DNA of 64,000 nucleotides from Oceanobacillus sojae (GCF_007991515.1 NZ_BJYM01000002.1:1-64000), one strand, 5' to 3'. Counted from the first letter of the stretch, positions 8,819 to 18,007 are shown. Notes: generated by a model from the sequence alone, not told the origin. Numbers and translations are program-made.

Positions 8819-11800
8819 GGATTTCCCCTCCTTTTAGCCGCTCAATAATTTCTTTTTCTTTTATATTTGGTATTTTTCTATAATTATTTCCCTGCAATGC
8901 CGGGTCAAATTGACAAACTGCATGAAAAGGACAATACGTACATGCCGCTGTATCCTTCTTCAAAAACGGATTAATCTCTACACCGCCGGATGTCATATCC
9001 AGCCCTGCCTTTTCAAGCAATACGTGGATATGGTTTTTAAGCTTATCAAAGGTATCATTATCCGCAATTTTCGAATGATGGTTGAATGTCCCATCTTTTT
9101 TCAGACCAGCAGGAATAATATTACTTGTCCCCATTTCTAACGATTCGTCCATCGCCCTGGCGATTTCTTCATCAGATAAAAGCAGCCCTCTCATTTTATA
9201 AGACTTAAAAATCTGTCCCTCTATATCACTGTCTATTTTTTCTTTATCCAGATTAATCATTGGATTGTGCACATGGAAATAAAGGACGCCTGCCGGATTC
9301 GCCTGCTGACCGAGCCATTTTTCCGAATGTGTCAATACAACATCTAAATAAGTTAACATTTGCAGGGCGAGGCCATAATAAACCTCCAGCAGATCCAAAG
9401 CACGTGAGCTTGATTTATAGTCGATAATCCGCAAATATAAATCCTGATGAAGCTCTGCTTTATCTACACGGTCAATCCTCCCGCGTAAGAGAAGCTCATA
9501 GCCATTTTCCAGTGGCAAAATAAGCGGCGGCAGCGGACTGTTCTTCTCTCCAAAACTGAGCTCCAGACCTACCGGGCTAAAATCTGTCTGTCTTGCCTGC
9601 TCACTTAATATAAATGCTGCTCTGGCAATTATTTCTTCCAGCTTCTGCTGAATATAGGTATAACGATTGGAGCTATGCAGAATTTGATGCTGGAGCACAG
9701 GTGATAATTTTTGAATTGCCCGGTGCGCGTAACTCGCTGATGTTTCCCTGGTAAGCAGTTTGAAATCTGTTTTTTCAGTTTGAACCCACTCTGTAATTAA
9801 ACGTAACGCCTCATGAAATAGTTGTCCAATATCAGGAGCGTCTAATTTATAAGTCTGCCGTTCCTGTAAATTCAGGCTGTAACGGGCAAAATGCTGATAG
9901 GAGCAGCGATAGTAGGATTCCAGCCGGCTGACACTTGCTTTGATTTGTTTTGGATAAAGCTCTTCAGCTGTTTCTTTATTCAATTGCTCTGGCTGGTTTT
10001 TATAAAATAAACCTTGTAAAATTCGGTAGGTCATCCCATACTTCGGCTGATTTTTCACATACCAGTTGTAAACAGCAAACCAGGCTTCACTAATCTCATA
10101 TCCCCGCTGCAGCCTGGCAAATTGCGTTGTCAGAGCAGCCCTGGTTTTTGTCTTTGTAGTAATAAATCTCAGTGTATCTGCAGTATCTTCCACATCCTGA
10201 AATAATAAATGCTCCTGGCATTTCGGAAAAAGATCCTCAATCCTGCTGATTACTTGAGAAGGAACTTTCGCTTTTCCCTCTTCATCACTGATTGGATAAC
10301 TAATCATCAACCTATCCTTGGCAATCGTTAACGATAAATAGATATAAAACCAATCATCAAGCAGCTGTCTTTTTCCGTTTTCAGCAAGCTTTAATCCGTT
10401 TTGCTCCAATAGCTCTCTCTCTTCATCATCAATCATGCCGTCTACCGGCGGCTTCATTGGCCATACTCCTTCATTTACACCAAGTAAAAAAGCACAGCGG
10501 ACACCTGACATCCGCGATCTGTCAATGGTTCCCACTAATACATGGTCCATCGTAGGCGGGACATGTGAAAACTCTAATGCTTCAAATCCCGCATTGATCG
10601 ATACATTAAAGGTAGACAAATCCAGTTCTTCATCACCGGCAATCTCGACCATTTCATCCATCAATTGTATGAGTGCATCCCATACCTGCTGCTGCTCCCT
10701 TCCTTTTTCAGGAATACCCTGCTCATCAAAGGAAGCGCGCATTTCCTCCAGCTGTTCAGGAACCCCCAGTGATTCCAGCCAAATAAAAATAGCTTCACAG
10801 CGTTCTTTAACGCTTGCGGCCGTACGAAAGCTCTCATCAAAAGACTTTAACGCTTTTGTGATTTGGTCCCGGTATCTGTTGATTTCCTCCTGCATTTTGC
10901 TTTCAAAGCTCGTCTGCGCAGCCTGGTCAAACCCACGGAAGCGCTGATATTTCCATGGCTTATCATCTAACCACTGCTTCCGATAACGAATTCCGTACTC
11001 TATTGTATAATTCTCCAATTGATCAATTGCATCTCTTGTTAGTGGAAACTCCTCATCACTGGCAGGTATAAATTCTGTTTTTAAAACACGGAATATTGCA
11101 TCCGAGCGCCAGCCATTTTCAATTGCTTCCAGCATCGAACGGATCAACTCAATTAAAGGATGATGCAGCATAGAGCGTTTCTGATCAAGAAAGACAGGAA
11201 TATTATAATCTCCAAAGATTGTTTCAATTAAATCAGCATATACATCTGATTGCCTCATTAAAATAGAAATATCACGATAGCGATATCCACCGTCTCTTAC
11301 CAGCGAAAGAATTTCCTCTGCAACACCTTCTACTTCTGCACGTGGATGAACCGCTTCAGCTATTTGAATGGGCGCATCTTCTGTATACTCCGGAGAGGGA
11401 CGGACATCGAAATTTTGTTCCAGATGGGCAAAATAGGTCCGATCTTTAAATTGATCGTCTGCCGGATTTAAATAAACTGACTGTTCGAACGAAATCCCGG
11501 TTTCCTCGGCAATAGCTGTCAATTGCTGATAGGTCAGGTTTGTCTGATAAAAGATATCTAACTCCTCCAGCTTTTCTGCATTGGCCGGATCTAACGTCAA
11601 ACCGATATGAACAGCAGCACACTTTTTCATTAATTCCCCAATCACGGATATTTCCTGCGGCGTAAAACGATGAAAGCCATCTATATAGATATGTGCTCCC
11701 TCAAGCATGCTGGCTTTTGGAATTTTTTCCTTTAATATTTGTAATCTGTCTTCATTGTCCATATAAGAATGCTGCAGCTGTTTAAGAAGCTGTTCATAAA

Positions 11801-12308
11801 TATAAATGAAATCATCCAGTTTTCGTGCTAATCCCATTTCCGATGGAGATTGATGGACAAATTTGTTTAATTGATCCTGCTGGGCTCGAAGTGTGTCAGG
11901 TGTAATTTCATATCTTTTAAATTCTTGAATAACGGATTCCAGCTGATCAAGAAATCCCTGCTTTTTCATTGCTTTTTGAAATGCCATCCAATCTCCATTT
12001 TTCTCAGCAATAATTTTCCGAAGCATCATTTGTGTTCCAACCGAGCTGATAAAAGGCTGTAGCCCTCCTCCTGTTTCTTGTAAAACGCGCCATGCAAGTC
12101 TTGAAAAACTGGCTACCTGGGCCCTGATACTTCCACTTAAATGCTTCCGGCTAAATAAAGAGGTTTCTAATTGAAATGTCATTTGATCCGGAACAATGTA
12201 AAAAATAGCCGGTCCTATTGGCTCTTTTTGCAAACGATTTTCAATATCATTCATCATCCATTCACTTTTATCTGTACCGGATCTTCCTAAAATAAATTGT
12301 ACAGTCAA
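8811..12308 (-). CDS. addB: AddB nuclease/Chi-scanning subunit
   Basis: The 1165-residue second subunit of AddAB: an inactivated helicase fold with Chi-recognition capacity and a 4Fe-4S nuclease. The C-terminal nuclease has RGRIDRVD and IIDYKSS. The four cluster cysteines are visible: one in YYRCSYQH and three in ACTYCPFHAVCQF. The N terminus reads FILGRSGTDKSEW, where the second Gly of the Walker A loop is Asp13, one base away from glycine. An ATG at 12335 has no ribosome binding site; the TTG at 12308 follows GAGGAG at 9 bases and gives the family-typical start just before the P-loop, so it was chosen. Confidence 0.95.
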   Translation of the reverse strand: MTVQFILGRSGTDKSEWMMNDIENRLQKEPIGPAIFYIVPDQMTFQLETSLFSRKHLSGSIRAQVASFSRLAWRVLQETGGGLQPFISSVGTQMMLRKIIAEKNGDWMAFQKAMKKQGFLDQLESVIQEFKRYEITPDTLRAQQDQLNKFVHQSPSEMGLARKLDDFIYIYEQLLKQLQHSYMDNEDRLQILKEKIPKASMLEGAHIYIDGFHRFTPQEISVIGELMKKCAAVHIGLTLDPANAEKLEELDIFYQTNLTYQQLTAIAEETGISFEQSVYLNPADDQFKDRTYFAHLEQNFDVRPSPEYTEDAPIQIAEAVHPRAEVEGVAEEILSLVRDGGYRYRDISILMRQSDVYADLIETIFGDYNIPVFLDQKRSMLHHPLIELIRSMLEAIENGWRSDAIFRVLKTEFIPASDEEFPLTRDAIDQLENYTIEYGIRYRKQWLDDKPWKYQRFRGFDQAAQTSFESKMQEEINRYRDQITKALKSFDESFRTAASVKERCEAIFIWLESLGVPEQLEEMRASFDEQGIPEKGREQQQVWDALIQLMDEMVEIAGDEELDLSTFNVSINAGFEALEFSHVPPTMDHVLVGTIDRSRMSGVRCAFLLGVNEGVWPMKPPVDGMIDDEERELLEQNGLKLAENGKRQLLDDWFYIYLSLTIAKDRLMISYPISDEEGKAKVPSQVISRIEDLFPKCQEHLLFQDVEDTADTLRFITTKTKTRAALTTQFARLQRGYEISEAWFAVYNWYVKNQPKYGMTYRILQGLFYKNQPEQLNKETAEELYPKQIKASVSRLESYYRCSYQHFARYSLNLQERQTYKLDAPDIGQLFHEALRLITEWVQTEKTDFKLLTRETSASYAHRAIQKLSPVLQHQILHSSNRYTYIQQKLEEIIARAAFILSEQARQTDFSPVGLELSFGEKNSPLPPLILPLENGYELLLRGRIDRVDKAELHQDLYLRIIDYKSSSRALDLLEVYYGLALQMLTYLDVVLTHSEKWLGQQANPAGVLYFHVHNPMINLDKEKIDSDIEGQIFKSYKMRGLLLSDEEIARAMDESLEMGTSNIIPAGLKKDGTFNHHSKIADNDTFDKLKNHIHVLLEKAGLDMTSGGVEINPFLKKDTAACTYCPFHAVCQFDPALQGNNYRKIPNIKEKEIIERLKGGEIRG

Positions 12309-12641
12309 TCGCACACACTCCTCTTGTAGTGACATATGTATTTATATATCGAGCACATTCTATTAATGTTCAAACACAAATTTTCTTTTCTATTTTTCAT
12401 ACAATTATCTAACGTAACAGTAAAGCGATATAATCCCTGCCAACACAACAATAATACCGTATATAAAAACAGGAAAAAAAGCGGTGAAGGACGAGGGCTA
12501 TTCAGCAATTATTTCACTTGAAGTTACCAGGATATAGTCTTCTATTTAATTTTTCCAGTAATTAGTCTATTTTATAATTTGCTTGCTTCAATACACGTTT
12601 TATATGAAGAAGCTTCCCTAATTTTAATGGTTAATCACCTG
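12309..12641. other. Intergenic, no supported gene
   Basis: AT-rich stretch between the addB start and the remnant small-protein gene. Short open frames here lack ribosome binding sites and coding character. The addB promoter presumably lies here but no convincing -35/-10 pair was singled out. Confidence 0.5.
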
Positions 12642-12858
12642 CTAAACAATATATTTATAAATTAACAAAACAAGAATTAAAATAATAAACATGGCTGTTT
12701 TATCTGGAGTAAACAAAGCTGCGAGCATTGCAAATGATACCAGTACAAATAAAGTGGCCTGTACCTATATTCCTTCCTGTTTATATGCATCTCACTACTC
12801 CTGCTGCTCCTGTTAATACAGCATATAAACCGATTAAGAAATAAATAATAATTGACAT
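12642..12858 (-). pseudogene. Broken gene for a small two-helix membrane protein
   Basis: From the ATG at 12858, after a strong GGAGGGAG site, the frame reads MSIIIYFLIGLYAVLTGAAG and stops after 25 codons. A second frame then continues as QATLFVLVSFAMLAALF, TPDKTAMFIILILVLLIYKY to a TAG at 12642. Joining them needs one frameshift near 12785 and readthrough of one in-frame TAG. Together they make a protein of about 70 residues with two hydrophobic helices. The intact family was not recognised. It retains a good promoter and ribosome binding site, so the damage may be recent, or a sequencing error could account for part of it. Confidence 0.6.
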
Positions 12859-12887
12859 TATACTCCCTCCAATCTTTTATTATTCAT

Positions 12888-12918
12888 ACTATAAAAGATA
12901 GAGTTAACTCCATGTCAA
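12888..12918 (-). promoter_or_regulatory. Promoter with palindrome upstream of the broken gene
   Basis: Minus-strand -35 TTGACA (12913-12918) and -10 TATAGT (12888-12893), with a rather long 19-bp spacer. The spacer contains the perfect 10-bp palindrome GAGTTAACTC (12901-12910), placed where a repressor would block polymerase. Regulator unknown. Confidence 0.45.
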
Positions 12919-13213
12919 TTATATTTAATATACCAGTTCTTGGGCATTTATCATTCATATTTTCAAAGATATTCTAATATTGCCGAAGGAGCTTCTTCAC
13001 ATACATTTCCATAAAATGATGAAAATGACTTACTTTCAGTTTGAGTTTTATACTTTTTTAAGTGCGAAAAAAACTCCTATCTTTATTTTAGCAAAGATGG
13101 GAGCCTGTTCCTAATAAAATTATTTTATATTTTCTTCTGTTCTGCAGTGATAAGATTCTGTCCATAAGGATATTCAACGATGGCAATTTCCGCTGTTGAA
13201 ACGTTCACTTGAA
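12919..13213. other. Intergenic with one terminator
   Basis: Holds the terminator at 13067-13103. Between it and the signal peptidase stop, a 27-codon minus-strand frame (NVSTAEIAIVEYPYGQNL) looks coding-like but lacks a ribosome binding site, so no gene is called. Confidence 0.4.
13067..13103 (-). terminator. Terminator after second signal peptidase gene
   Basis: Stem CTCC-ATCTTT / AAAGAT-GGAG with a single-base mismatch, then TTTTTTT on the minus strand. Confidence 0.75.
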
Positions 13214-13762
13214 TTAACGAGGCTGCTTAAATAACTGTGTTATCGGCCAATAAGTAATGTCAACCTTTCCAACCACCTCATCCATAGGGACAAAGCCAAT
13301 GGACCTGCTGTCTAAGCTGTCTCCGCGGTTATCACCTAATACAAAAATCTGATCTTCTGGCACAGTCTCCTCACCCGTTATTTCAAGAAGGGTAAAATCT
13401 TCTGTTAATGGCTTCGTTTCTGCATTATCTTTTTCTTCCTCCAGAAAATCCTCAGCAATATACTCACCATTTACATATAACTGATCATCCTTGTATTCTA
13501 CGGTCTCTCCCGGTAATCCGACTACCCGTTTTACATAATCATTTTCTTCGGTTGCATGAAATACAATAACATCAAAACGGTGGATATTTGAAATGTTACT
13601 TGTGACCGTATTTACCATCATTAAATTTCCGTCATAGAGTGTTGGTTCCATGGATTTTCCATTGACAACATAGTTCTCAAATAAAAAAGCCCGAACAATT
13701 ACAAACACAGCGATTAACAAAACAGCTACAATAGAAACCCTTAAATAATTATATTTTTTCAC
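13214..13762 (-). CDS. sipV: Type I signal peptidase (second copy, SipV position)
   Basis: A 182-residue membrane serine protease with one N-terminal membrane helix (about residues 8-28), nucleophile motif NGKSMEPTLYDG, base motif NDYVKRVVGLPGE, and GDNRGDSLDSRSIGFV. It is intact by these criteria. It lies immediately downstream of yhjE, the same neighbourhood as B. subtilis yhjE-sipV, which supports the symbol. It differs clearly from the copy at 23-571, for example by a longer acidic insert around residues 105-120. Its own terminator follows. Confidence 0.93.
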   Translation of the reverse strand: MKKYNYLRVSIVAVLLIAVFVIVRAFLFENYVVNGKSMEPTLYDGNLMMVNTVTSNISNIHRFDVIVFHATEENDYVKRVVGLPGETVEYKDDQLYVNGEYIAEDFLEEEKDNAETKPLTEDFTLLEITGEETVPEDQIFVLGDNRGDSLDSRSIGFVPMDEVVGKVDITYWPITQLFKQPR

Positions 13763-13858
13763 TGTTATTCTTCCTTCGCTTTAGTTTATTACTTACATCA
13801 TACCCCAAAGCAAAGGATTCTAACCTTTCTATCACAGACAGGAAGTACATATGCGTCA

Positions 13859-13904
13859 AAAAAAGCCCCGCTGGATAAAGGTTCACTTTATTTTCCAGCG
13901 GAGT
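13859..13904 (-). terminator. Terminator after yhjE
   Basis: Near-perfect stem CTCCGCTGGA / TCCAGCGGGG followed by TTTTTTT on the minus strand. Confidence 0.85.
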
Positions 13905-13920
13905 TTTATCATGTAATGTA

Positions 13921-14559
13921 TTATCCACTATGCTTATCCACTTTTTTATGAAGCCTTTTCTCTAAAAACTTACCGAACATCCAAAAAATAACAATACCTA
14001 TACCGACTACAATCGTCCGTACCGGATTCTGGGCAAATTCCATGATACTGGAGCCGACGTAGGAAATAGAGAAAATCATTACTGTCTTTCCTAAAAGTAC
14101 AGCTAATATAAATGGGTAGATATTGATTTTGGACAAACCTGCCACGACATTGATAACAGAAGACGGGGAAAACGGGAAACAAAGCAATAAGAACAAAGGT
14201 CCAAACCCATGTTTTTCCACCCATGCCGTAATTTTGCTCACCTGTTTATTATGGCGAATCTTTTTTAATAGCCTTGTATTTCCTAAACGGCGAATAACCA
14301 GAAACACAATGACAGCACCAAGACTTGCACCAAGCCAGGAGTACAGAAAGCCTTCAAATAACCCGTAGGCGGCTGCATTTCCGAGAACAAATACAATGAG
14401 CGGCAAGAATGGTAAAAAAGCTTCAAAAAAAGGCAATGCAATACCAGGCAATGGTCCCAACCCTTCATATTGCTCCAGCAGCTGACGGATAAATTCCTCC
14501 CAGCCTTCTTCTTTTAAATATTCCTGCCAATTTGAAAATGTAATATTCATTACGTACAT
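13921..14559 (-). CDS. yhjE: TVP38/TMEM64 (DedA-like) membrane protein YhjE
   Basis: A 212-residue membrane protein of the SNARE-associated/VTT superfamily. Typical features are the hydrophobic re-entrant region PFFEAFLPFLPLIVFVLGNA, then GASLGAVIVFLVIRRLGN and FGPLFLLLCFPFSPSSVINV. Relatives are lipid scramblases or membrane-homeostasis proteins; the role here is unproven. The ATG at 14559 sits 9 bases after GAGGGAG and is preferred to an upstream TTG. The sip gene follows, as in B. subtilis. Confidence 0.85.
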   Translation of the reverse strand: MYVMNITFSNWQEYLKEEGWEEFIRQLLEQYEGLGPLPGIALPFFEAFLPFLPLIVFVLGNAAAYGLFEGFLYSWLGASLGAVIVFLVIRRLGNTRLLKKIRHNKQVSKITAWVEKHGFGPLFLLLCFPFSPSSVINVVAGLSKINIYPFILAVLLGKTVMIFSISYVGSSIMEFAQNPVRTIVVGIGIVIFWMFGKFLEKRLHKKVDKHSG

Positions 14560-14891
14560 GCGGTCAGTCTCCCTCAAAATTCCAACAATCTTATTGATGA
14601 TTATATGCTACTGCAGATTTTTTGAAAAGTATAAACTTCTCTATTAAATGAAGCTTAACAAACTCAAATTGTCACCAGGGTTTACTTTTTTATTATTTTA
14701 ATATTTATTCATGCTTCAAGAAAGAAATAAGCAGAGAAGTATTCATAATGATATTCTTAGAAAATAACATTATTTTATGCAGTTTTTATTATAAAAGATT
14801 TTTTTGCACTATCTAGGTAAGGGGAAATCTTAAGTTAGTGAGAATCTTTTGGAAGGAAAGCAGAACATAATAAATTTAACCATACAGAGCA
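14560..14891. other. Intergenic, nothing recognised
   Basis: AT-rich 332-base gap between comK and yhjE. No open frame with a ribosome binding site and no clear hairpin was seen. Confidence 0.5.
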
Positions 14892-15365
14892 TTATTTATA
14901 GTCAAACGCAGTGCTCCGCTCATCGATAAGAAAGCGAATTTGGGCTGTCCGCTGTATTTGATTGATTACAATACCGTGAGAAACCTCTACATCAATCGTT
15001 TTTCCATTTTTAAATAGAATTTGTGTGGATGTACTGTCTATTTTTTTCACTTCATCTATATGGGAATGTGAGATCCAGGAACAGCTTTCATGTGATGGGG
15101 ATTTCGTTGGGAAGAAGTACATCCTGTTTCTTGGGTCAACCGGTATTGGAGTTTTATGTGTGATACCAGAAATACTTTTAATACCATTTTGTCTGCCCTT
15201 TAAATCAGATCCAAAATAGGCGCATGCATACTCGATCACTTTTGTCGGTTTTCCTTCTAATACGTATTCTACTTCGTCTTCTAAAACTCTGGAAACATAT
15301 TTCCCGTTTTCATCTTTAACAGATATTACCGCCATGGTATAAGGCGTTATTTCTCTCATTTTCAT
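14892..15365 (-). CDS. comK: Competence transcription factor ComK, short form
   Basis: Master activator of late competence genes, binding AT-rich K-boxes. The 157-residue protein matches ComK along its length: VIEYACAYFGSDLKGRQNGI, THKTPIPVDPRNRMYFFPTKS, SCSWISHSHIDEVKKI, and NQIQRTAQIRFL. B. subtilis ComK is 192 residues. This protein stops just after the conserved core and lacks the C-terminal segment that in B. subtilis carries the FMLYPK MecA-binding motif. No continuation in another frame was found downstream. The ATG at 15365 follows AGGAGG. The neighbourhood (lplJ, yhfI upstream; yhjE downstream) matches B. subtilis. Its AT-rich upstream region may hold degenerate K-boxes, but no perfect pair was found. 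Confidence 0.93.
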   Translation of the reverse strand: MKMREITPYTMAVISVKDENGKYVSRVLEDEVEYVLEGKPTKVIEYACAYFGSDLKGRQNGIKSISGITHKTPIPVDPRNRMYFFPTKSPSHESCSWISHSHIDEVKKIDSTSTQILFKNGKTIDVEVSHGIVINQIQRTAQIRFLIDERSTAFDYK

Positions 15366-15551
15366 TTCGTATGCCTCCTAATTACCCAGTGACATAAGTG
15401 AGGTTAGAATTATTATAGCACTCAAATAAGTAAAAAGATATATTTATTTTGAATTTTTGTGTTAATTTAAAAATAAAAAGAAATTAGTAAAGCTAAAGTA
15501 TATATTGTTTCAACTAAAATAATCTCTTTCTGCCAATCTATTATTTACTGA

Positions 15552-15607
15552 TAAAAAAACTCCATTCTTTTCAAGGCTTTAATCCGCGCTTTAGAATGAA
15601 GTTTTTT
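15552..15607 (-). terminator. Terminator after lplJ
   Basis: Stem ACTTCATTCT / AGAATGGAGT flanked by A-run and T-run, so it could work in both directions. Confidence 0.8.
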
Positions 15608-15622
15608 CTATCTCAAAATGTA

Positions 15623-16618
15623 TTAATAAAGCAGTTCTAAAAATTCTTCTTTAGAAATCCTTCCAAGATAATGTGAAACATCAATCTGGTCCAGTGCTTC
15701 TTTAATGGCATCACGATTATGGCGGGTGCCTGTTAAAGCATCCTCCAGCTCTTTTACATTACCTATACCAAAGAAATCACCGTAGATAATACAATTTTCG
15801 ATAACTCCTTTTTTTACATCTAAACGGACATCGACCAGCCCGCCGGGAAATTTCTTAGTCTCCTGATAGTTGAAAGAAGGTGATTTACCATAATTCCAAT
15901 CCCATTGCTGATAACGTTTTTCCGAAATCTCGTAAATTTTTTCCCAATCATCCTCAGTTAACACATACTGTGGAACATCTTTAACATCTTCAACATCAAA
16001 GATATATCGCAAAATTAATTCTTTAAACTCATCCATTGATATCGGATTATCAAGATATTCAGCAATATTCGCTACACGGCTGCGGATGGATTTAATTCCT
16101 TTAGATTCAATTTTGATTTTCTTCACCTTTAATGCTTTGGTTAATTCTTCTAATTGTGAATCCAGCATTAAAGTTCCATGGCTGAACATACGTCCGCGTG
16201 TAGAGAACATGGCATTACCCGAGATTTTTCTTCCTTCTACCGCTAAATCGTTTCTTCCCTGTAATTCAACTGGAACACCGATATTATTTAAAGCATCAAC
16301 AACAGGCTGTGTAAATTTAGCAAAGTTTTGGAAGCTGTCGCCATCATCCTTTGTGATAAAACTGAAATTTAAATTCTGTTCATCATGATAAACAGCTCCG
16401 CCTCCGGAAAGACGCCGGACAACTTTAATTCCTTTTTCATCTACATAGTCCGTATTAATTTCTTCAATAGTATTTTGGTTTCTTCCAATAATAATAGAAG
16501 GACTATTTACATAAAATAATAGATATGTATCTTTCTCACCAAAATTTTCAAGAATATATTCCTCAATAGCCAGATTGATACGAGGATCAGTAATTCCTTT
16601 ATTATCAATAAATTTCAA
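15623..16618 (-). CDS. lplJ: Lipoate--protein ligase LplJ
   Basis: A 331-residue enzyme that activates free lipoate with ATP and attaches it to lipoyl domains. The catalytic core has the signature RRLSGGGAVYHDEQNLNFSF, the adenylate-binding region GRNDLAVEGRKISGNA, and the C-terminal accessory domain expected of LplA/LplJ (WNYGKSPSFNYQ). Length matches B. subtilis LplJ (331 aa). The start codon is TTG at 16618, set by GGGAGG 8 bases upstream. Adjacent yhfI is conserved. Confidence 0.95.
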   Translation of the reverse strand: MKFIDNKGITDPRINLAIEEYILENFGEKDTYLLFYVNSPSIIIGRNQNTIEEINTDYVDEKGIKVVRRLSGGGAVYHDEQNLNFSFITKDDGDSFQNFAKFTQPVVDALNNIGVPVELQGRNDLAVEGRKISGNAMFSTRGRMFSHGTLMLDSQLEELTKALKVKKIKIESKGIKSIRSRVANIAEYLDNPISMDEFKELILRYIFDVEDVKDVPQYVLTEDDWEKIYEISEKRYQQWDWNYGKSPSFNYQETKKFPGGLVDVRLDVKKGVIENCIIYGDFFGIGNVKELEDALTGTRHNRDAIKEALDQIDVSHYLGRISKEEFLELLY

Positions 16619-16692
16619 CTTAATTCCTCCCTTATTTTGCTAGTCCTATTTTAACGCATAAACCATTGCAAATCAAAACTTCTACCTAGATA

Positions 16693-17421
16693 CTATTCCC
16701 ATACATATCCTTCACCTGCTAACACAATTTCACCTGTATAAATCTGTTTCGCTTCTTCTTTCAACTGTTCTAGTACACCGAATTGTGGCAGATGACTGAG
16801 CACTAACTGCTTTACGCCAGCAGACTGTGCAATACTTGCTGCTTCCTCACTGTTCATGTGTCCTGCTTTTGTTCCATCCTGCCCTTTAAAATAGTTGCAG
16901 TCTGTTATCAGTAAATCCGCCCCTTTTGCAAATGGAATCCATGCTTCTGTATAACTGCTGTCTGCAGTGTATACAATTGTCTTTTTACCATCTGTAATAC
17001 GCATTCCAAAGCATGGAACCGGATGCTCTGTTCTTAAAAATGTAATCTCAAACGGACCTGCTTTTAAAACTTCATCCGGATGATAAGGAACCCCCTCTGT
17101 ATATTGATGTGACAAAGAAAGGTAGCCATCTTTATCTTCCAAGTGACCGTATATTTTCAATTTCTTTTCATTATTATTAACATAATAATCAATGAGCTTC
17201 GCATACTGTAATACACCGATATCTGCTACGTGATCATGATGATAATGTGATAAAATCACTGCATCTAATTCAGATACAGAAAGGAATTTCTGAAGCTTGG
17301 ACAAAGATCCGCTTCCCATATCCAGCATAAGTTTATAATTATCTTTTTCTAATAAGTAGCTTGATGTAGCACCATCCTTATTGGGATAGCCTCCCCAAAA
17401 TCCAATTATAGTTAATTTCAT
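16693..17421 (-). CDS. yhfI: Metallo-beta-lactamase-fold hydrolase YhfI
   Basis: A 242-residue MBL-fold protein with the metal motif HYHHDH (residues 59-64), a later metal ligand in ITDCNY, and the C-terminal LVLSHLPQFG. The N terminus KLTIIGFWGGYP is typical of YhfI. The family includes RNase Z-like and phosphodiesterase-like enzymes; the substrate is unknown. AAGGAGAGG precedes the ATG. Divergent from yhfH. Confidence 0.9.
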   Translation of the reverse strand: MKLTIIGFWGGYPNKDGATSSYLLEKDNYKLMLDMGSGSLSKLQKFLSVSELDAVILSHYHHDHVADIGVLQYAKLIDYYVNNNEKKLKIYGHLEDKDGYLSLSHQYTEGVPYHPDEVLKAGPFEITFLRTEHPVPCFGMRITDGKKTIVYTADSSYTEAWIPFAKGADLLITDCNYFKGQDGTKAGHMNSEEAASIAQSAGVKQLVLSHLPQFGVLEQLKEEAKQIYTGEIVLAGEGYVWE

Positions 17422-17529
17422 TCTAACCTCTCCTTATATTTTATATAATTGTATCAATACAGTATTGACACAAATAAACTGTTATAGTACAATGTTTTTA
17501 AATCAATTAAAACCTTAGGAGGAATTGAA

Positions 17530-17661
17530 ATGACTGGAATTATCGAATTTTTTAAAAATCTGCCAAAGAAGAAATGCGCAAAATGCGGGAACGCAATAGT
17601 AAATGAAAAAGCAGACTGTTATGGTAATATTTGCGATGATTGTGATTATCCGGGACGTTAA
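17530..17661 (+). CDS. yhfH: Small zinc-ribbon-like protein YhfH
   Basis: A 43-residue protein: EFFKNLPKKKCAKCGNAI at the N terminus, then CYGNICDDCDYPGR. The paired CxxC motifs suggest a bound zinc. Length, the FFKNLP start and the position beside yhfI identify it as YhfH, of unknown function. AGGAGG precedes the ATG at 17530. Confidence 0.85.
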   Translation: MTGIIEFFKNLPKKKCAKCGNAIVNEKADCYGNICDDCDYPGR

Positions 17662-17725
17662 AGCTGTCAGTAATCGGACTATTATAAATTACTGTTTTTA
17701 ACGCCTTGTTTAATAAAGTGAAACT

Positions 17726-17762
17726 TCAATCAGTGAGGAGTTCCTTCCTCCCCACTGATTGG
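17726..17762 (+). other. Strong hairpin without T-run, in yhfH 3' region
   Basis: CAATCAGTG pairs with CACTGATTG, extended inside by AGGAG/CTCC. No U-run follows, so it is not a standard terminator. It may stabilise the yhfH transcript or protect its 3' side. Confidence 0.5.
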
Positions 17763-17808
17763 GACTGCGATAAATTATGATTTCCCATAAGTTATAATCC
17801 TTCTCCTG

Positions 17809-17838
17809 GATAGCCTGTTATATGGCTATTCTTTTTTT
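17809..17838 (+). terminator. Terminator downstream of yhfH
   Basis: ATAGCC/GGCTAT stem with an 8-base loop, followed by TTCTTTTTTT. Confidence 0.75.
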
Positions 17839-18007
17839 GCATTCCTTTATTTTGCAAATTAACTTTTGAATTATTTAAAAAATCCTATAATTTTTTCTCT
17901 TCCTGTACTATAATTAATTAGGTAGTCGAATTAATTGATAAAGTATTGCTGTATCTTTATTTTCTTTTACATGGATCAATATTTCAAGTATTTAGGGAGG
18001 AATGAAT

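Larger units (their letters stand above)
17662..18007. other. Intergenic with hairpin and terminator
   Basis: 346 bases between yhfH and pepF. It contains a strong hairpin at 17726-17762, a terminator at 17809-17838, and AT-rich sequence that should hold the pepF promoter. No further gene. Confidence 0.5.

Noticed and set aside
10435..10947. 170-codon plus-strand frame inside addB.
   Set aside because: Antisense shadow of a clearly conserved gene; Ser/Cys-rich, no ribosome binding site.
12305..12508. 67-codon minus-strand frame upstream of addB.
   Set aside because: No ribosome binding site, unbiased composition, and it overlaps the addB leader and start.
13116..13204. Coding-like 27-codon minus-strand frame (NVSTAEIAIVEYPYGQNL) after the second signal peptidase gene.
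   Set aside because: No ribosome binding site and too short to place in a family; possibly a gene remnant, but not supportable.
15401..15530. AT-rich tract upstream of comK considered as paired K-boxes for autoactivation.
   Set aside because: No two AAAA-N5-TTTT boxes at correct spacing without several mismatches; only general A/T richness is seen.
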